Part shown: positions 1 through 11,355 of the stretch, in pieces
Layout: each line of letters begins with the position of its first letter
Numbering within the stretch: position 1 is the stretch's first letter
Program-made: the position numbers and the translations under genes
Assembly: GCA_945900455.1 (NCBI GenBank)
Contig: CAMDJH010000036.1
Location: forward strand, 1-34,135
Source: Akkermansia muciniphila
GTDB taxonomy: Bacteria > Verrucomicrobiota > Verrucomicrobiia > Limisphaerales > UBA9464
Length of the DNA: 34,135 nucleotides
Reading direction: 5' to 3'
Notes under the pieces: model-generated
What the model saw: the letters and a program-made list of their open reading frames with translations, nothing else
Told to the model about the DNA's origin: nothing
Database searches by the model: none

Positions 1-461
1 CCAAAGTCGCGCCCTTGCATTCTGCTCGGCAGCACCATTGGCCGCGGAGCGTTTCAGAAATCGAAATCAGAGTCCCGGGAAAAATGAAGAATTCTTCCGT
101 TCAACAATCGCTGACTCGAAAACCACCGTTTCCGTGAGATGCACCCCCAACTTTATTCTTGAACTTGCCCGTGTCAACGAAATGTCTCCATCTCCCGGAG
201 CCGCGGAGGAGGAGATTCTGCACCCCTACGATCTTGACGCGGTGAGAGCCTCAGGGAGTAAAACCAGCCGTATCGCCGGCGTATCCGAAACACTAGTCCT
301 ACGGACCTTCCTCCGGCCCGCTCGCCCGCTCACACCCAGCATGCCACGCTCGACAGTCCCCGGTGGCGCGTTCTACCGTCGTCGGCATTAAAGCGTTCGA
401 AAATCGACGGCCTGCAAATGGCATAAAGTTCGTTCTCAACATGTTGAGGGGATCCTGCCCA
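1..461. other. Leading non-coding stretch
   Basis: No convincing gene is seen in these bases. The open frame at 38-391 has no signal peptide, recognisable motif or ribosome-binding site, and its end runs toward the region upstream of the next gene. The stretch holds one copy of a 29-base sequence (118-146) that recurs inverted near the other end of the window. The last part is presumably the upstream region of the secreted protein starting at 462; I could not pick a convincing -35/-10 pair. Confidence 0.5.
118..146 (+). repeat. 29-bp repeat, copy 1
   Basis: These 29 bases match the reverse complement of 33989-34017 with one mismatch (28/29); 129-146 is an exact 18-base match. The copies lie about 34 kb apart and point toward each other. 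Copy 1 is about 315 bases upstream of the gene at 462. It could be an interspersed repeat or a shared regulatory sequence; the window alone cannot decide. Confidence 0.7.
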
Positions 462-1931
462 ATGAAGGGGCTTCTGCTCTTAGTCTGGTTGACAGCGTTG
501 GCTGGCGCGCCGGCGCAGGCGGAACACCGGGCGACCCGGCTGGGACACCCCGCCACTCGGTTTGCGCCCCCGCTGACGAAGCCCGAACAATTGCGTCAAT
601 TGCTAACCAGCGAGCGGCTCCGGTCCGATGTCGCTTCGATCCTCCGGCAGGCGGGTTGGCCTGGGAGCGTTGAGGATCTGCGCCGAGCTGCCGCCACTGC
701 GGAGATCGCGGAGGTGAAGCTGCCCAAGGGCACGCGCCTGCCTTTCATGTCGTCGCGCACGGACGGCAAACCGATCGCGCTCATCGACGTCCTTTGGGTG
801 GGGGACGACCCGATTGACGCCTATGAGTTTCAATTCTCCTCGATTGGCCGGCGCTATCGCTGTGTGACCCCCAAGCCGTGCAGCAATTTTCTCGTGATCG
901 ATCTCGGACCCGACCAACCCACACTGAGCCTGGTGAAAATCGTGGCCGCCACGAGCACTCTTTGCGAGCCGATCCCGGTGACGATTACCGTGCGCAATAC
1001 GTGCACCCGGCCGCTCACCCAAGTTCGGGTGGCAGACTCCTTGCCGCCCGAGCTCAGAACGGTGGACAACCAAGCAACGCTGATTCTCGAGGCGGGTGAC
1101 TTGCAACCGGGAGCCGGCAAGGAATTTAATTTCACCTTGACCGCCAGCGCTGCGGGCAAGTTCGTGAGCCGAGCGCAGGCCACTTCTACCGAAGGTGCCA
1201 AAGCCGAGGCGGTTGCCACGACCCTCGTCCGTGCCCCGGTCCTAGCCCTCGAATGTGCCGCGCCGGCCGAGGTTCGGATTGGCCGCCCGGTCGAGGTGTG
1301 CCTGACGGTAAAGAACACCGGCGACGCTACGGAGCCTAAGGTCACCCTGACGCTGCCCGTTCCCGCGGGCGCCACCCTTAGCAAGTTGACCGAAGGGGGT
1401 GTCTCTTCGGAGGGCAAGGTAATTTGGGAAATCTCAAGTCTGCTGCCGGAAGCGAGTCGGCGTTTTTGCGCCGTTTTTGTTGTGCCGCAGCCTAGCTCAC
1501 TAACGCTCGCTGCGACGGTTCAGGGCGTTTGTGCCCCCGCGGCGGTAAGTCATTGCCTCACGCGAATAGCCGGTGTTCCGGCGGTCCTGATCGAGGTGAT
1601 TGATTTGGAGGATCCCGTCGAAGTGGGCAATCAGACGACCTATGAGATCCGGATTCTCAACCAGGGCTCGGAGCTCGGAACCAACCTGCGCCTCGTCTGT
1701 ACGCTCCCTGATTCGCAAGAGTTCGTGTCGGGCGGCGGGGCGACCCCGGTGCAAGCGCGCGACCGCACGGTGCTGATGGCGCCGCTCGCCACGCTCGCGT
1801 CAAAGGCCGAGGCGACATGGCGCGTTACGGTCAAGGCACTGAAAGCAGAGGACGCCCGGTTCAAAGTCGAGTTCACCAGCGACCAGTTTACGCGGCCAAT
1901 CGACGAGTACGAAGCCACGACGCAATATTGA
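462..1931 (+). CDS. Secreted DUF11-repeat protein
   Basis: A protein of 489 residues, probably exported and associated with the cell surface or envelope. The start at 462 is chosen because it opens a clean signal peptide (MKGLLLLVWLTALAGAPAQA, cleavage after AQA) and follows a GAGGGG at 446-451. The open frame reaches back to 363, but the extra residues are charged and would bury the signal peptide. After about 120 residues of unknown fold come roughly three Ig-like repeats of the DUF11/CARDB kind, with the typical pattern of a VTITVRNTC-like strand followed by a Leu-Pro element (DSLPPELR, LTLPVPAGA, CTLPDSQEF). Such repeats are usually structural or adhesive in large bacterial surface proteins. 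No catalytic motif, sortase signal or C-terminal membrane segment is seen. It converges on proC. The exact role is unknown. Confidence 0.85.
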   Translation: MKGLLLLVWLTALAGAPAQAEHRATRLGHPATRFAPPLTKPEQLRQLLTSERLRSDVASILRQAGWPGSVEDLRRAAATAEIAEVKLPKGTRLPFMSSRTDGKPIALIDVLWVGDDPIDAYEFQFSSIGRRYRCVTPKPCSNFLVIDLGPDQPTLSLVKIVAATSTLCEPIPVTITVRNTCTRPLTQVRVADSLPPELRTVDNQATLILEAGDLQPGAGKEFNFTLTASAAGKFVSRAQATSTEGAKAEAVATTLVRAPVLALECAAPAEVRIGRPVEVCLTVKNTGDATEPKVTLTLPVPAGATLSKLTEGGVSSEGKVIWEISSLLPEASRRFCAVFVVPQPSSLTLAATVQGVCAPAAVSHCLTRIAGVPAVLIEVIDLEDPVEVGNQTTYEIRILNQGSELGTNLRLVCTLPDSQEFVSGGGATPVQARDRTVLMAPLATLASKAEATWRVTVKALKAEDARFKVEFTSDQFTRPIDEYEATTQY

Positions 1932-1951
1932 CCCCGGCATGAAAGCGACCG

Positions 1952-1995
1952 CCTCCTCACACCCGAAGGGGAATAGAAGATCCGATGTGAGGAGG
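1952..1995. terminator. Hairpin between convergent genes
   Basis: A 10-base perfect inverted repeat (CCTCCTCACA at 1952-1961 and its complement at 1986-1995) lies between the stop of the DUF11 protein and the stop of proC. Partly complementary sequence continues outward (CCGGCAT and ATGCTGAGGCCGG). Its place between two convergent genes suggests a bidirectional terminator, but no T-run follows on either strand, so this is tentative. Confidence 0.4.
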
Positions 1996-2053
1996 GTGGA
2001 TGCTGAGGCCGGGTGGGGGGGTCCTTAATTTCCACGGAGTCAGAATCCTGACC

Positions 2054-2866
2054 TTATTTTCCGAGTCGTGCGCTCTTATCGGCCGCGGCGCGGACGGCGT
2101 TCATCAAGGCCGCCCGGAGTCCGCCTTTCTCAAGTTCATGAATGCCTTCAATGGTTGTACCGCCGGGACTACAAACGGCGTCTTTCAGTATGCCCGGATG
2201 TTGTCCGGTCTCGAGTACCATCTTGGCGGCACCGAGCAATGTCTGGGCCGCCAATCGAGTCGCGACATCCCGCGGAAGGCCGGCGGCCACGCCGCCATCG
2301 CTGAGGGCTTCGATGATTTGAAAAACGTAGGCGGGGCCGCTGCCGCTCAGCCCGGTCACGGCATCGAGCAGTTTCTCCTTCACTTCGAGGGCGAGCCCGA
2401 CGCTCCCGAAGAGGCGTTGAGCGAGTTGACCATCAGCCGCCGTGGCCGCTGATCCGCGGGCATAGGCAGAGGCCGAAGCTCCCACCAGAGCCGGCGTGTT
2501 CGGCATCACCCGGATGACTCGCGCCCCTGGCCATGCCGCCCCTTCAAGTCGCGAAAGCGGGACGCCGGCGGCGATCGACAGGACGAGCTGCTTGGCGGAA
2601 CCCGCTGGACGGATTTCCTCGAGCAGATCGGTTACTTGGTCCGGTTTCACCGCCAGCACGAGCACCGATGAAACCCGGGCCACTTCGAGATTGGAAGCGG
2701 TGACAGCCGCCTTCGTTTCCAGGGCAAATGCTTCGCGTGCGGTTGGCATCACATCGCTCGCCCAGAGCCGATCAATGGAGACCAGTCCTGCGTGGAGAAA
2801 ACCCCTGGCGAGAGCGGTGGCCATGCGGCCAGCCCCGAGGAAACCGATTGTCAACGTATCCGACAT
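2054..2866 (-). CDS. proC: Pyrroline-5-carboxylate reductase
   Basis: A 270-residue cytoplasmic enzyme that reduces 1-pyrroline-5-carboxylate to L-proline with NAD(P)H, the last step of proline synthesis. The N-terminus carries the Rossmann fingerprint GFLGAGRMATA (residues 8-18). Other family signatures follow: LAVKPDQV, SIAAGVPL, RVMPNTPALVG, and the C-terminal substrate and dimer region with TGLSGSGPAYVF and SPGGTTIEGIHELE. The length is normal for ProC and nothing is missing. It stands alone between convergent and tandem neighbours. No strong ribosome-binding site precedes the ATG, but the start aligns with the expected beginning of the fold. Confidence 0.96.
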   Translation of the reverse strand: MSDTLTIGFLGAGRMATALARGFLHAGLVSIDRLWASDVMPTAREAFALETKAAVTASNLEVARVSSVLVLAVKPDQVTDLLEEIRPAGSAKQLVLSIAAGVPLSRLEGAAWPGARVIRVMPNTPALVGASASAYARGSAATAADGQLAQRLFGSVGLALEVKEKLLDAVTGLSGSGPAYVFQIIEALSDGGVAAGLPRDVATRLAAQTLLGAAKMVLETGQHPGILKDAVCSPGGTTIEGIHELEKGGLRAALMNAVRAAADKSARLGK

Positions 2867-2959
2867 GAGTGCGCGATGACACCCCGCCTGCGGCGGAATC
2901 TCAAACTACAAATTCAAGCGCAGGCCTTCGCGAGCCAAGTGCGAACACACGCGATTGCA

Positions 2960-4387
2960 TCACTTCAGCGGTTTCGGCTGAGCCGCCAGCCATTCGTCAT
3001 GCCCCACCGCTCGGGTACGGTGTGTGAACACGTATACTCCGTGCTTGTTCCCCACGAGGACATCCGGCCGTCCGTCACCATTGAAGTCCATGACCTTCAG
3101 TTCGGTCCCCGTCCCCGAGTTGTCATCGATCAAATGGGGTACGAAATCCACCGATTTATCGCCATTGCGCACCAATTTCCACCAATAGAGCACCGGGGCG
3201 GCATTGGGCTCGGGATCACCGGCTGGCCCGTGGGCCCAAAATCGCTTGCCGGTCACAATGTCCTTGAGGCCGTCCCCATCCATGTCGACGAGTTCAATGG
3301 CGTGAAGCTGACTGAAGTGAACGCCATACCGGTTTTCCGATGCTTCCTTGTTCATGAAAATGTGCTCACGGAATTTGATCTGTGAGCCTTCGCGATACTG
3401 CTCGTACCAGGCGAGTCCGTAACCGTGGGCGGTGATGCTGGTGACGACATCATTGAGGCCGTCTCCATTGACATCATAGGCATGCATCTGCGCGCCGCCC
3501 GTGCCGAAGGTCCAAGGATGCAAAACCCAGATTGGATCACCGGCCAGAGATTTCGGTTGCTCCCACCAACCATTCTTTTCGAGCAAATCCATGCGGCCAT
3601 CGCCATTGACGTCACCCACTCCCATGCCGTGGGTGAATTTGTGGTACTTATTGTTAGGGGAAATGGAGTGCCAGATGAACGGCTGCGTGGGATCCTTCGG
3701 GTTGGGCTTGGCATATCCGTAGAAGCCCTTGCTGTTGCACACGATCTCCTTCTGACCGTCACCATCGATGTCGATAAAGTGTGGGGATTCGTTATCCGTC
3801 ACATCGAGGGCGACATGTTGCTTCCAATGACCGTTGGCCGCCGCATTGTGTCCCGGGTTTTCAAACCACCAGGAATTTTCCCCGGGGAATCCGAGAATCA
3901 AAATGTCCGCCCACCCGTCGTGGTTGAAGTCATCACTAAACGCGAAGAAATTCTTCGCGTACTCGTTTTCGTTCCCGAGCCGCCCCTTAAACCCGGGAAA
4001 GCTCACGTCCACACCGTCGCTCATTCGCTTGCTCTTCGACATCTGCGTCGCCGGCATGAATTCGTGCCGCACCGTAAAGCCCGGTCCTTCATACCAAAAC
4101 GGACCCGAGACCACGTCCTGCTTGCCGTCCCGGTTGAGGTCCGCGAAGCAGGCCCCTTCACTCCAAAATTGATCCGTCAATTCCTGTCGCGTGAAGGTGT
4201 GGACGCGCAGTGTGGCGCGAGAGCGCATTTGTCCGCGAGGCTCGTTGAAATACCAGGCCCGCGTGAAGCGGTGGCCTTGTGTCTCCGTATGAGAGTCGCT
4301 GCGGCTCCCGGTGGTGCATGCCGGCACGAGAGCAACCAGAGCAGCGCACGCGGCGGGGAACGCGATCGTTCGAAGGGGAAATTGCAT
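2960..4387 (-). CDS. FG-GAP/VCBS repeat lipoprotein
   Basis: A 475-residue exported protein. It starts with a signal sequence ending in LVPAC at Cys24 (lipobox-like), so it is probably a lipoprotein processed by LspA. At least seven repeats carry Ca-binding-type loops: DLNRDGKQD, DFNHDGWAD, DIDGDGQKE, DVNGDGRMD, DVNGDGLND, DMDGDGLKD and DFNGDGRPD. These predict a seven-bladed beta-propeller of the FG-GAP type. Aromatic stretches such as GPFWYEGPGF and NSWWFENPG between blades resemble proteins common in Verrucomicrobia and Planctomycetes. No enzyme motif is visible, and binding of glycans or protein is only a guess. AGAGGGA directly precedes the ATG, supporting the start. It is divergent from ligA with 113 bases between. 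Confidence 0.85.
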   Translation of the reverse strand: MQFPLRTIAFPAACAALVALVPACTTGSRSDSHTETQGHRFTRAWYFNEPRGQMRSRATLRVHTFTRQELTDQFWSEGACFADLNRDGKQDVVSGPFWYEGPGFTVRHEFMPATQMSKSKRMSDGVDVSFPGFKGRLGNENEYAKNFFAFSDDFNHDGWADILILGFPGENSWWFENPGHNAAANGHWKQHVALDVTDNESPHFIDIDGDGQKEIVCNSKGFYGYAKPNPKDPTQPFIWHSISPNNKYHKFTHGMGVGDVNGDGRMDLLEKNGWWEQPKSLAGDPIWVLHPWTFGTGGAQMHAYDVNGDGLNDVVTSITAHGYGLAWYEQYREGSQIKFREHIFMNKEASENRYGVHFSQLHAIELVDMDGDGLKDIVTGKRFWAHGPAGDPEPNAAPVLYWWKLVRNGDKSVDFVPHLIDDNSGTGTELKVMDFNGDGRPDVLVGNKHGVYVFTHRTRAVGHDEWLAAQPKPLK

Positions 4388-4491
4388 TCCCTCTTTTCGC
4401 CAACCCGACCCGCCGGGTCAAGGCTGCTCTCGTGACGAGCATGTCGATGTTGTGCGGAATTGCCGTGGTCTTCCGAGTCGAGCATTCGTAA

Positions 4492-6534
<2,043 letters not shown>

Positions 6535-6590
6535 GGGGATCGATCCCACACGTGTCGTTAACCGACTTCTATAAAATGGCCAAACTCCAG

Positions 6591-6612
6591 TCCACGGGCA
6601 CGAGCCTGTGGA
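6591..6612 (+). other. Hairpin downstream of ligA
   Basis: TCCACGGG (6591-6598) can pair with CCTGTGGA (6605-6612) around a six-base loop, 57 bases after the ligA stop. No T-run follows, so it is either a weak terminator or part of a repeat. The remainder of 6535-6749 shows nothing I recognise. Confidence 0.35.
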
Positions 6613-6749
6613 TTCAAGGAAAACCGATACCCGTTGTCAGGACGCATTCCAAAATCGCCTGGCATCATTCCAACAACACGGATAGTCTGCCCGCGAACCA
6701 ATAAAATCGCGCGCGATGAACCCTCTCCATGAACCGGACCGCTGCTTCG

Positions 6750-6780
6750 CCCTCTCCGCCACTCCGAGTGGGGGAGAGGG
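6750..6780. repeat. 31-bp GC-rich palindrome
   Basis: CCCTCTCC-g-CCACT-ccg-AGTGG-g-GGAGAGGG forms a 13-pair stem with one internal mismatch and a three-base loop. The flanking sequence (…GGTGGCCGAAGGTCGGGTGAGG) is of a type often seen as an interspersed intergenic repeat in bacterial genomes. It lies inside the longest open frame of the next gene, which is why I place that gene's start downstream of it. A related fragment may occur at about 15870-15900. Confidence 0.6.
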
Positions 6781-6814
6781 TGGCCGAAGGTCGGGTGAGG
6801 TGGCGCTTGGGTTC

Positions 6815-7942
6815 ATGGTCTCAATCCATATCCGATTATTGGAGAATTTTCGAACCCTGAGACGTTTCACCCGCTTGGGTGGCTTGGCCTTCGCGGGGTG
6901 GCTTGGTTGCGCCGCAATGATCCTGCTCGGGTCCGAATCCTTGATTGCGGATCCGCCATCGGCGCCATCAATCGCGTGGCGTCATTCAACCCCGATGCCG
7001 GAGCCCCGGGACGGATATGCGGCCGGTGTAATCGACGGGCACCTCCTCCTGATCGGCGGGGCCTATTGGGAGGGCACTCCGAAGAATTGGACCCAAAAGA
7101 TCTTCTGCGCTACGACCCATGCTTTCGATCCAGCCAAGGAAAGTTGGAAAAAACTCCCCGATGCGCCCGTCACGCTGGGCTATCCGGCGAGTGCATCCTT
7201 GCCCAATGACATCCTTGTGTGCGGCGGACTTCAGAACGGGAAACCGAGTGGGGATATATACGCAATCCGGAAAGTCAGCGGAGAATTTATCTGGCGACTT
7301 TATAGCCAACTGCCGGAACCGAGGATTTTTGCCAGTGCGGTCACAATTGGCCAGACTCTCTTTGTGCTGGGAGGCACGCGTGAGTTCGAGCCCTTTGACT
7401 CGAAAGGGACCTGCTGCACCACCCAGACGGCGAGGAATACCGTTTGGTCGCTGGATACGGCGGAGGCGGCGCCAAAATGGAAAGAGCGAGCCGGTTATCC
7501 CGGTCCACTTCGCTGGCTGCACACGGCGGCAACGGATGGCACATCTCTGTATCTGTTCGGAGGCATTTATCAGGAATCAACGAATGCTCCGGTTCAGAAG
7601 ATCAAGGAGGTCCTACGGTATGACGTGGCGATGGACCGATGGTCCCGCGTGGCTGAATTGCCCGAAACGATGCAAACGGCGACTGCCTGCAGTGTGAAGG
7701 GGAAAGTTTTTTTGGTTAGTGCCGCAACGGACGTCCTGATGTTCGATCCAAAGACAGCGGGCTTTTCTTCCCTCAACCCGCTGATTCAAAAAGCGTCGAT
7801 CCCCTATATCGCGTGGATCGATCCGTTCCTGGTCGGGGCCGGCGGTGAAAACGAGATCGAGGGGCCGCGTCGCCGCTCCGATTGGACGTTCATCGGCCGA
7901 TTGAGCGATACCCCGTCTGTTCGTTCAACGGGGCAAAAATGA
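6815..7942 (+). CDS. Secreted kelch-repeat protein
   Basis: About 375 residues. The frame is open from 6716, but the first 33 codons are a palindromic repeat, so the ATG at 6815 is preferred. It is followed by a basic stretch and a hydrophobic segment (LAFAGWLGCAAMILLG), then SLIADPPSAP, which suggests export. The body holds kelch blades with the LLLIGG, DILVCGG, LFVLGG and LYLFGG strand signatures, each followed by a Tyr/Trp repeat element such as KESWKKLPDAP and MDRWSRVAELP. This predicts a six-bladed beta-propeller. Some bacterial kelch propellers are sialic-acid mutarotases, but I see nothing specific enough to assign that. It converges on the RND transporter with a 66-base gap. Confidence 0.8.
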   Translation: MVSIHIRLLENFRTLRRFTRLGGLAFAGWLGCAAMILLGSESLIADPPSAPSIAWRHSTPMPEPRDGYAAGVIDGHLLLIGGAYWEGTPKNWTQKIFCATTHAFDPAKESWKKLPDAPVTLGYPASASLPNDILVCGGLQNGKPSGDIYAIRKVSGEFIWRLYSQLPEPRIFASAVTIGQTLFVLGGTREFEPFDSKGTCCTTQTARNTVWSLDTAEAAPKWKERAGYPGPLRWLHTAATDGTSLYLFGGIYQESTNAPVQKIKEVLRYDVAMDRWSRVAELPETMQTATACSVKGKVFLVSAATDVLMFDPKTAGFSSLNPLIQKASIPYIAWIDPFLVGAGGENEIEGPRRRSDWTFIGRLSDTPSVRSTGQK

Positions 7943-8008
7943 GGAGCGATAGCGCGACGCTGCGAATCAAGTCGCGAGCAGCCATCAATCCTCCCTCGGG
8001 TGCTTTCG

Positions 8009-10735
8009 TCAACTTCGACGCCAGCGAGTTGGCTCAAAGGAAGACTTTTTTGGTTGTGATGGATTTTCTGCCCCCCACAGGTTGAGGAAATGCAGAATGG
8101 CCGGAAGAACGGTGAGGGAGGCCAGCATGCACGTGCCGGTGCCGATCGCCATGACGGCTCCGAGGCTCGAAATGCCTTGATGCTTCGCTACCAACAGGCT
8201 GCCGAAGCCGGCAATTGTGTTGAGCGCTGAAACAAGGACGGCTTTGCCGGTACTCGTAGCCAGGATGCTCGGATCGGGCTGCTCAGCAAACCGGTTCAAA
8301 ATATGAATGCTGTTGGTCACGCCGATTCCAATCACCAAGGTCAGGGACATGATGTTCACTGGATTGAACGATATATCGAGCAGCGTCATCAAACCGAGCA
8401 TCCAGATGAAGCCCAGGACGACCGGCACGAAAGCCAGGAGCATCGAACCGATCCGCCGGAAATGCAGTAGCACCATGAGGGCAATAACACCGGTGGCGTA
8501 GGCTCCGGCCTTTTGAAAGCTCTCTTTAACCAACGCGGTGTATTCGTAAATCTGCACGGGAGAGCCGGTCACATCGAGGGCCACCGACCGCAACTCCTCG
8601 ACAAAATTCTTCTGGACCGAGCGCTGCCACACATCCCCGCGCGGGTAGACTTCGAGCAAGTACTTCCCAGAACGGCTGATGAAGCGTTCGCGAAGAAATC
8701 GTGGAATGTCCTGCCGAGTCAAGGGACCGCTCGTGTCCTGCTCTCGGATCAGCGCGAGGGATTCTCGAAGATCATCGAACAGTCCCCGTTGCAATGCCGT
8801 GAGCCGGACCCCAGCGCGATCAGGGTTCTGGTCCATTGCGTGTTGCAGGGTGTTCGCCGCTGCGCTCAGCGCGGTCAATTCCGTCGCTAGTTTTTCCTGA
8901 CCTGGTTCGATGCCGGCTTTTCCCGCCACAAACCCGAGCGCTTGCCGGAGCGAGCGGAGGGTGAGCCCCAACTGAACCGCGTCCACCGAGTTCGTTTCGT
9001 TTGGCGGAATCTGGATGTTGGCAATCTCCGCTTTGATTTCCCGCAGCCGGGTGATTTTGTGCTCCTGATTCTCGGTCAAAAAAGTCACCATGGAGCTAAC
9101 GCTCGCCACCGTGGGCAGCGCTTTGATGCGCTGCTCCAACTGGACGGCCTCCGGAAGAGAATCTGCAATGACCACGGCGGAAAGCAGCGATTGAGATCCC
9201 GACCGCATCAGCTTTTCCCCCAGTCGGATCGCCTCGAGTCCCTCCGTTTGCAGGTGCAATAGATTGTAATCAAATCGCACCCGGGGGATTTGGATTACCG
9301 CAACGAGAGTGACGAGAGTGCTGCAGAGGATTACGAGCCTGGGACGATTTAACCAAAGTCGTTCGAGAGCGGCTCGCCGGTTGTAGCGTCGTGGCGGGCG
9401 GGTATCGGGCAGTCCTTTCGTCCCGTGCACCAACATCAGCGGCAAGAGAGTCATCATCGGGACGATGCAGACCAGAAGACCGACGCCGGAGATCAGTCCC
9501 ATTTCGCGCACGCCCCTGAACCCGGTGAACAGCATGGCCAGGAAAGCACCTGCGGTCGTAAAGCCGCTCGTGAAAATTCCGGTCCCGGCAAACACCAATG
9601 CCTTGCGGATGGCCGCCGATTGGTTTTTCCCCACGCGCAACTCTTCTTCATACCGGGAAATCAAATGCACCCCAAAATCGATCGCGAGACCAATGAGGAT
9701 TGGCACCAGGGTGATGCTGAGAATGTTCAGACGCCCGATCGTCAGGGTCGCAAATCCCAGCGTGTAGGTAATCCCGACGAGGAGACAAACCGTGGCCATG
9801 ATTGGCCGCCGGAGTTCACGGTAGCCGCAGACGAAAATCGTCGCTACGAGGATGAGGGATACCAGTGCGGCGCGCCGCATGTCCTGCTCGGCCTGCCGCG
9901 TCTCGTCGTAGTTCAGCACCGGTTCACCGGTGATGCCCGCGTTGATCCCGGGCACTTCCGCTTGCGTTGCGCGGACCAGCTCCCGCAAACGGTGCACGGC
10001 GTGGGGTTCAACGGCCTCGCTCGCGGCGTTTGCCAGAACGGCGTAGATCTGGTTGCTGGCCAGTGTGAGGTAAGGGCTGTTGCGGCCTCCAAAGAAGGCG
10101 GCGACACCCGGCGCCGGTGTTACTCCCGTGCCCGTAATGCTCCTGGAGGATTCCTCCACCAGACGGCAAAACACGGGTAGAGTGCCCGCCAGGAGGAGCC
10201 GCTGCGTGCTGGTCAGATTCCCGGCCCCTCGCAGTTGGCGATTGATTAACTCGAAGAGCGAGTTCAGGCCCCCGACCTGGGAGAAAGACTGTATCACGGG
10301 GGCGTTCTCAACGAGAGTACGCCTTAAATCGTCCATTGTTTCCTTCGGCAAAGACAGGAGTGCCTTGGGCCCCATCAATTTCAAGTCGCCCTTGTAGTAA
10401 ACGTCGCGGTACAGGTTTGGCTCACTCCGTAGTCGGGACGCCAGACGCTCGACAAAGTGCCGGTTCTTGCCCGGATTCTCACTTTCCACGATCGCCACCA
10501 AGTTGTCTTGAAACTTGAATTCCTCTTTTAACAGCCGATGAGCCTTCTGGTGCTTCTCGTGCGTCGACAGAAGATCGCTGCGGTTGGTGCTGAACCGGAG
10601 TGAAGTAACGGTATACCCGGCACAGAGGGCAAGCAGCAGAACCTGCGGAAGAATAAACCAGAGAGGATGTGCCTGGAGGCCATCTGCCAGTTTGTGCAAT
10701 AGCCGTCCGGCCAGTTGTTCGTGTAACGGGCGCAT
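8009..10735 (-). CDS. MMPL/RND-family transporter, HpnN-like
   Basis: About 908 residues, an inner-membrane exporter of the RND superfamily. Two homologous halves are visible, each with one membrane helix, a large periplasmic loop and five more helices, giving 12 helices. The helix-4 signature occurs twice: GLAIDFGVHLISRYEEE in the first half and GIGVTNSIHILNRFAEQ in the second. The arrangement resembles hopanoid-associated HpnN and other MMPL lipid exporters; no hopanoid gene is nearby, so the substrate is unknown. The frame is open from 10897, but its first codons lie in an interspersed repeat. The ATG at 10735 (MRPLHEQLAGRLLHKLADGL, then the first helix) is the likely start. Note that the second half lacks the Asp seen in IDFG of the first half. 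Confidence 0.88.
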   Translation of the reverse strand: MRPLHEQLAGRLLHKLADGLQAHPLWFILPQVLLLALCAGYTVTSLRFSTNRSDLLSTHEKHQKAHRLLKEEFKFQDNLVAIVESENPGKNRHFVERLASRLRSEPNLYRDVYYKGDLKLMGPKALLSLPKETMDDLRRTLVENAPVIQSFSQVGGLNSLFELINRQLRGAGNLTSTQRLLLAGTLPVFCRLVEESSRSITGTGVTPAPGVAAFFGGRNSPYLTLASNQIYAVLANAASEAVEPHAVHRLRELVRATQAEVPGINAGITGEPVLNYDETRQAEQDMRRAALVSLILVATIFVCGYRELRRPIMATVCLLVGITYTLGFATLTIGRLNILSITLVPILIGLAIDFGVHLISRYEEELRVGKNQSAAIRKALVFAGTGIFTSGFTTAGAFLAMLFTGFRGVREMGLISGVGLLVCIVPMMTLLPLMLVHGTKGLPDTRPPRRYNRRAALERLWLNRPRLVILCSTLVTLVAVIQIPRVRFDYNLLHLQTEGLEAIRLGEKLMRSGSQSLLSAVVIADSLPEAVQLEQRIKALPTVASVSSMVTFLTENQEHKITRLREIKAEIANIQIPPNETNSVDAVQLGLTLRSLRQALGFVAGKAGIEPGQEKLATELTALSAAANTLQHAMDQNPDRAGVRLTALQRGLFDDLRESLALIREQDTSGPLTRQDIPRFLRERFISRSGKYLLEVYPRGDVWQRSVQKNFVEELRSVALDVTGSPVQIYEYTALVKESFQKAGAYATGVIALMVLLHFRRIGSMLLAFVPVVLGFIWMLGLMTLLDISFNPVNIMSLTLVIGIGVTNSIHILNRFAEQPDPSILATSTGKAVLVSALNTIAGFGSLLVAKHQGISSLGAVMAIGTGTCMLASLTVLPAILHFLNLWGAENPSQPKKSSFEPTRWRRS

Positions 10736-11355
10736 CGAAACGTTCGCGCCTATGCAAGCTTTCGAAGTGTAACCATGGGCCTGCATACGCTCGTTTGTCC
10801 CGTCCCGGTTGTCCAGCCGAACCCGGTGGCCCAAATCCGCGGATAAAGGAGAGGAGAACCGCGGATGAACACGGATTGCCGCGGATAGAAAGGGCATGAA
10901 ATCTGCGTCTATCGGCGTTTATCCGTGGTTCTCATTCCTCAATAGTCGGTGGCGACAAATTCAATTCTCAAGGCAAGCACCGTCTACGCGGAAATAGCGC
11001 TGCCTGCCCGTGTTGGGAAGTGCCCCGAACGCGGTCTTGGACTGGAGTGGTATGCGCGCGGCGCATTCGTGTTCGATACAGAATATATAACATATGCAAG
11101 CGAAAAAAGCACAGTAGAGAGCTTTTTCCCTTATTTTCAGATTCCTATCCGCGGATCAGGGGGTGGCTCGCCTTTGAACCAGCAGGTCGACACCCATTCA
11201 CGCCGATTGAGCAGGCGGGGCGCCGGCGGGATCGGCTCGTCGGGCACTGAACCCATTCGTCGCCCGAATCGGATCGACGTTGATTGGCGTTTGGTCTTTA
11301 CAAGCAATTGTCCGGAAGCAGGGTGCTGGGCATGCCCCCGGAAATTGAAAGGGCG
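10736..11355. other. 620-base intergenic region with repeat
   Basis: This region separates the divergent RND transporter and prepilin-like gene. It holds an imperfect palindromic repeat (10854-10933), an AT-rich patch (GAATATATAACATAT near 11081-11095) that may be promoter-related, and a small AT-rich hairpin (GAAAAAAGC at 11102-11110 against GCTTTTTCC at 11121-11129). No convincing coding sequence was found. Confidence 0.5.
10854..10933. repeat. Imperfect palindromic interspersed repeat
   Basis: The 23-base arms at 10854-10876 and 10911-10933 are reverse complements at 19 of 23 positions. The ends read GAGAACCGCGGATGAACACG and a matching …TTTATCCGTGGTTCTC. Sequence of the 'CCGCGGATGAACACGGAT' kind is, from general experience, a frequent dispersed intergenic repeat in environmental genomes. 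It explains why the transporter frame appears to extend upstream. Confidence 0.65.

Noticed and set aside
38..391. 117-codon open frame at the left end
   Set aside because: No signal peptide, motif or ribosome-binding site, and it runs through the 29-bp repeat.
3425..4435. A 336-codon plus-strand open frame
   Set aside because: Antisense to the FG-GAP lipoprotein, whose seven repeats are unmistakable; no domain in the antisense product.
6815..7942. Assignment of the kelch protein as sialic-acid mutarotase
   Set aside because: Kelch blades alone are not specific and no sialic acid gene is nearby.
8009..10735. Assignment of the RND protein to hopanoid transport
   Set aside because: Architecture fits HpnN, but no squalene or hopanoid gene is in the window, so only the superfamily is claimed.
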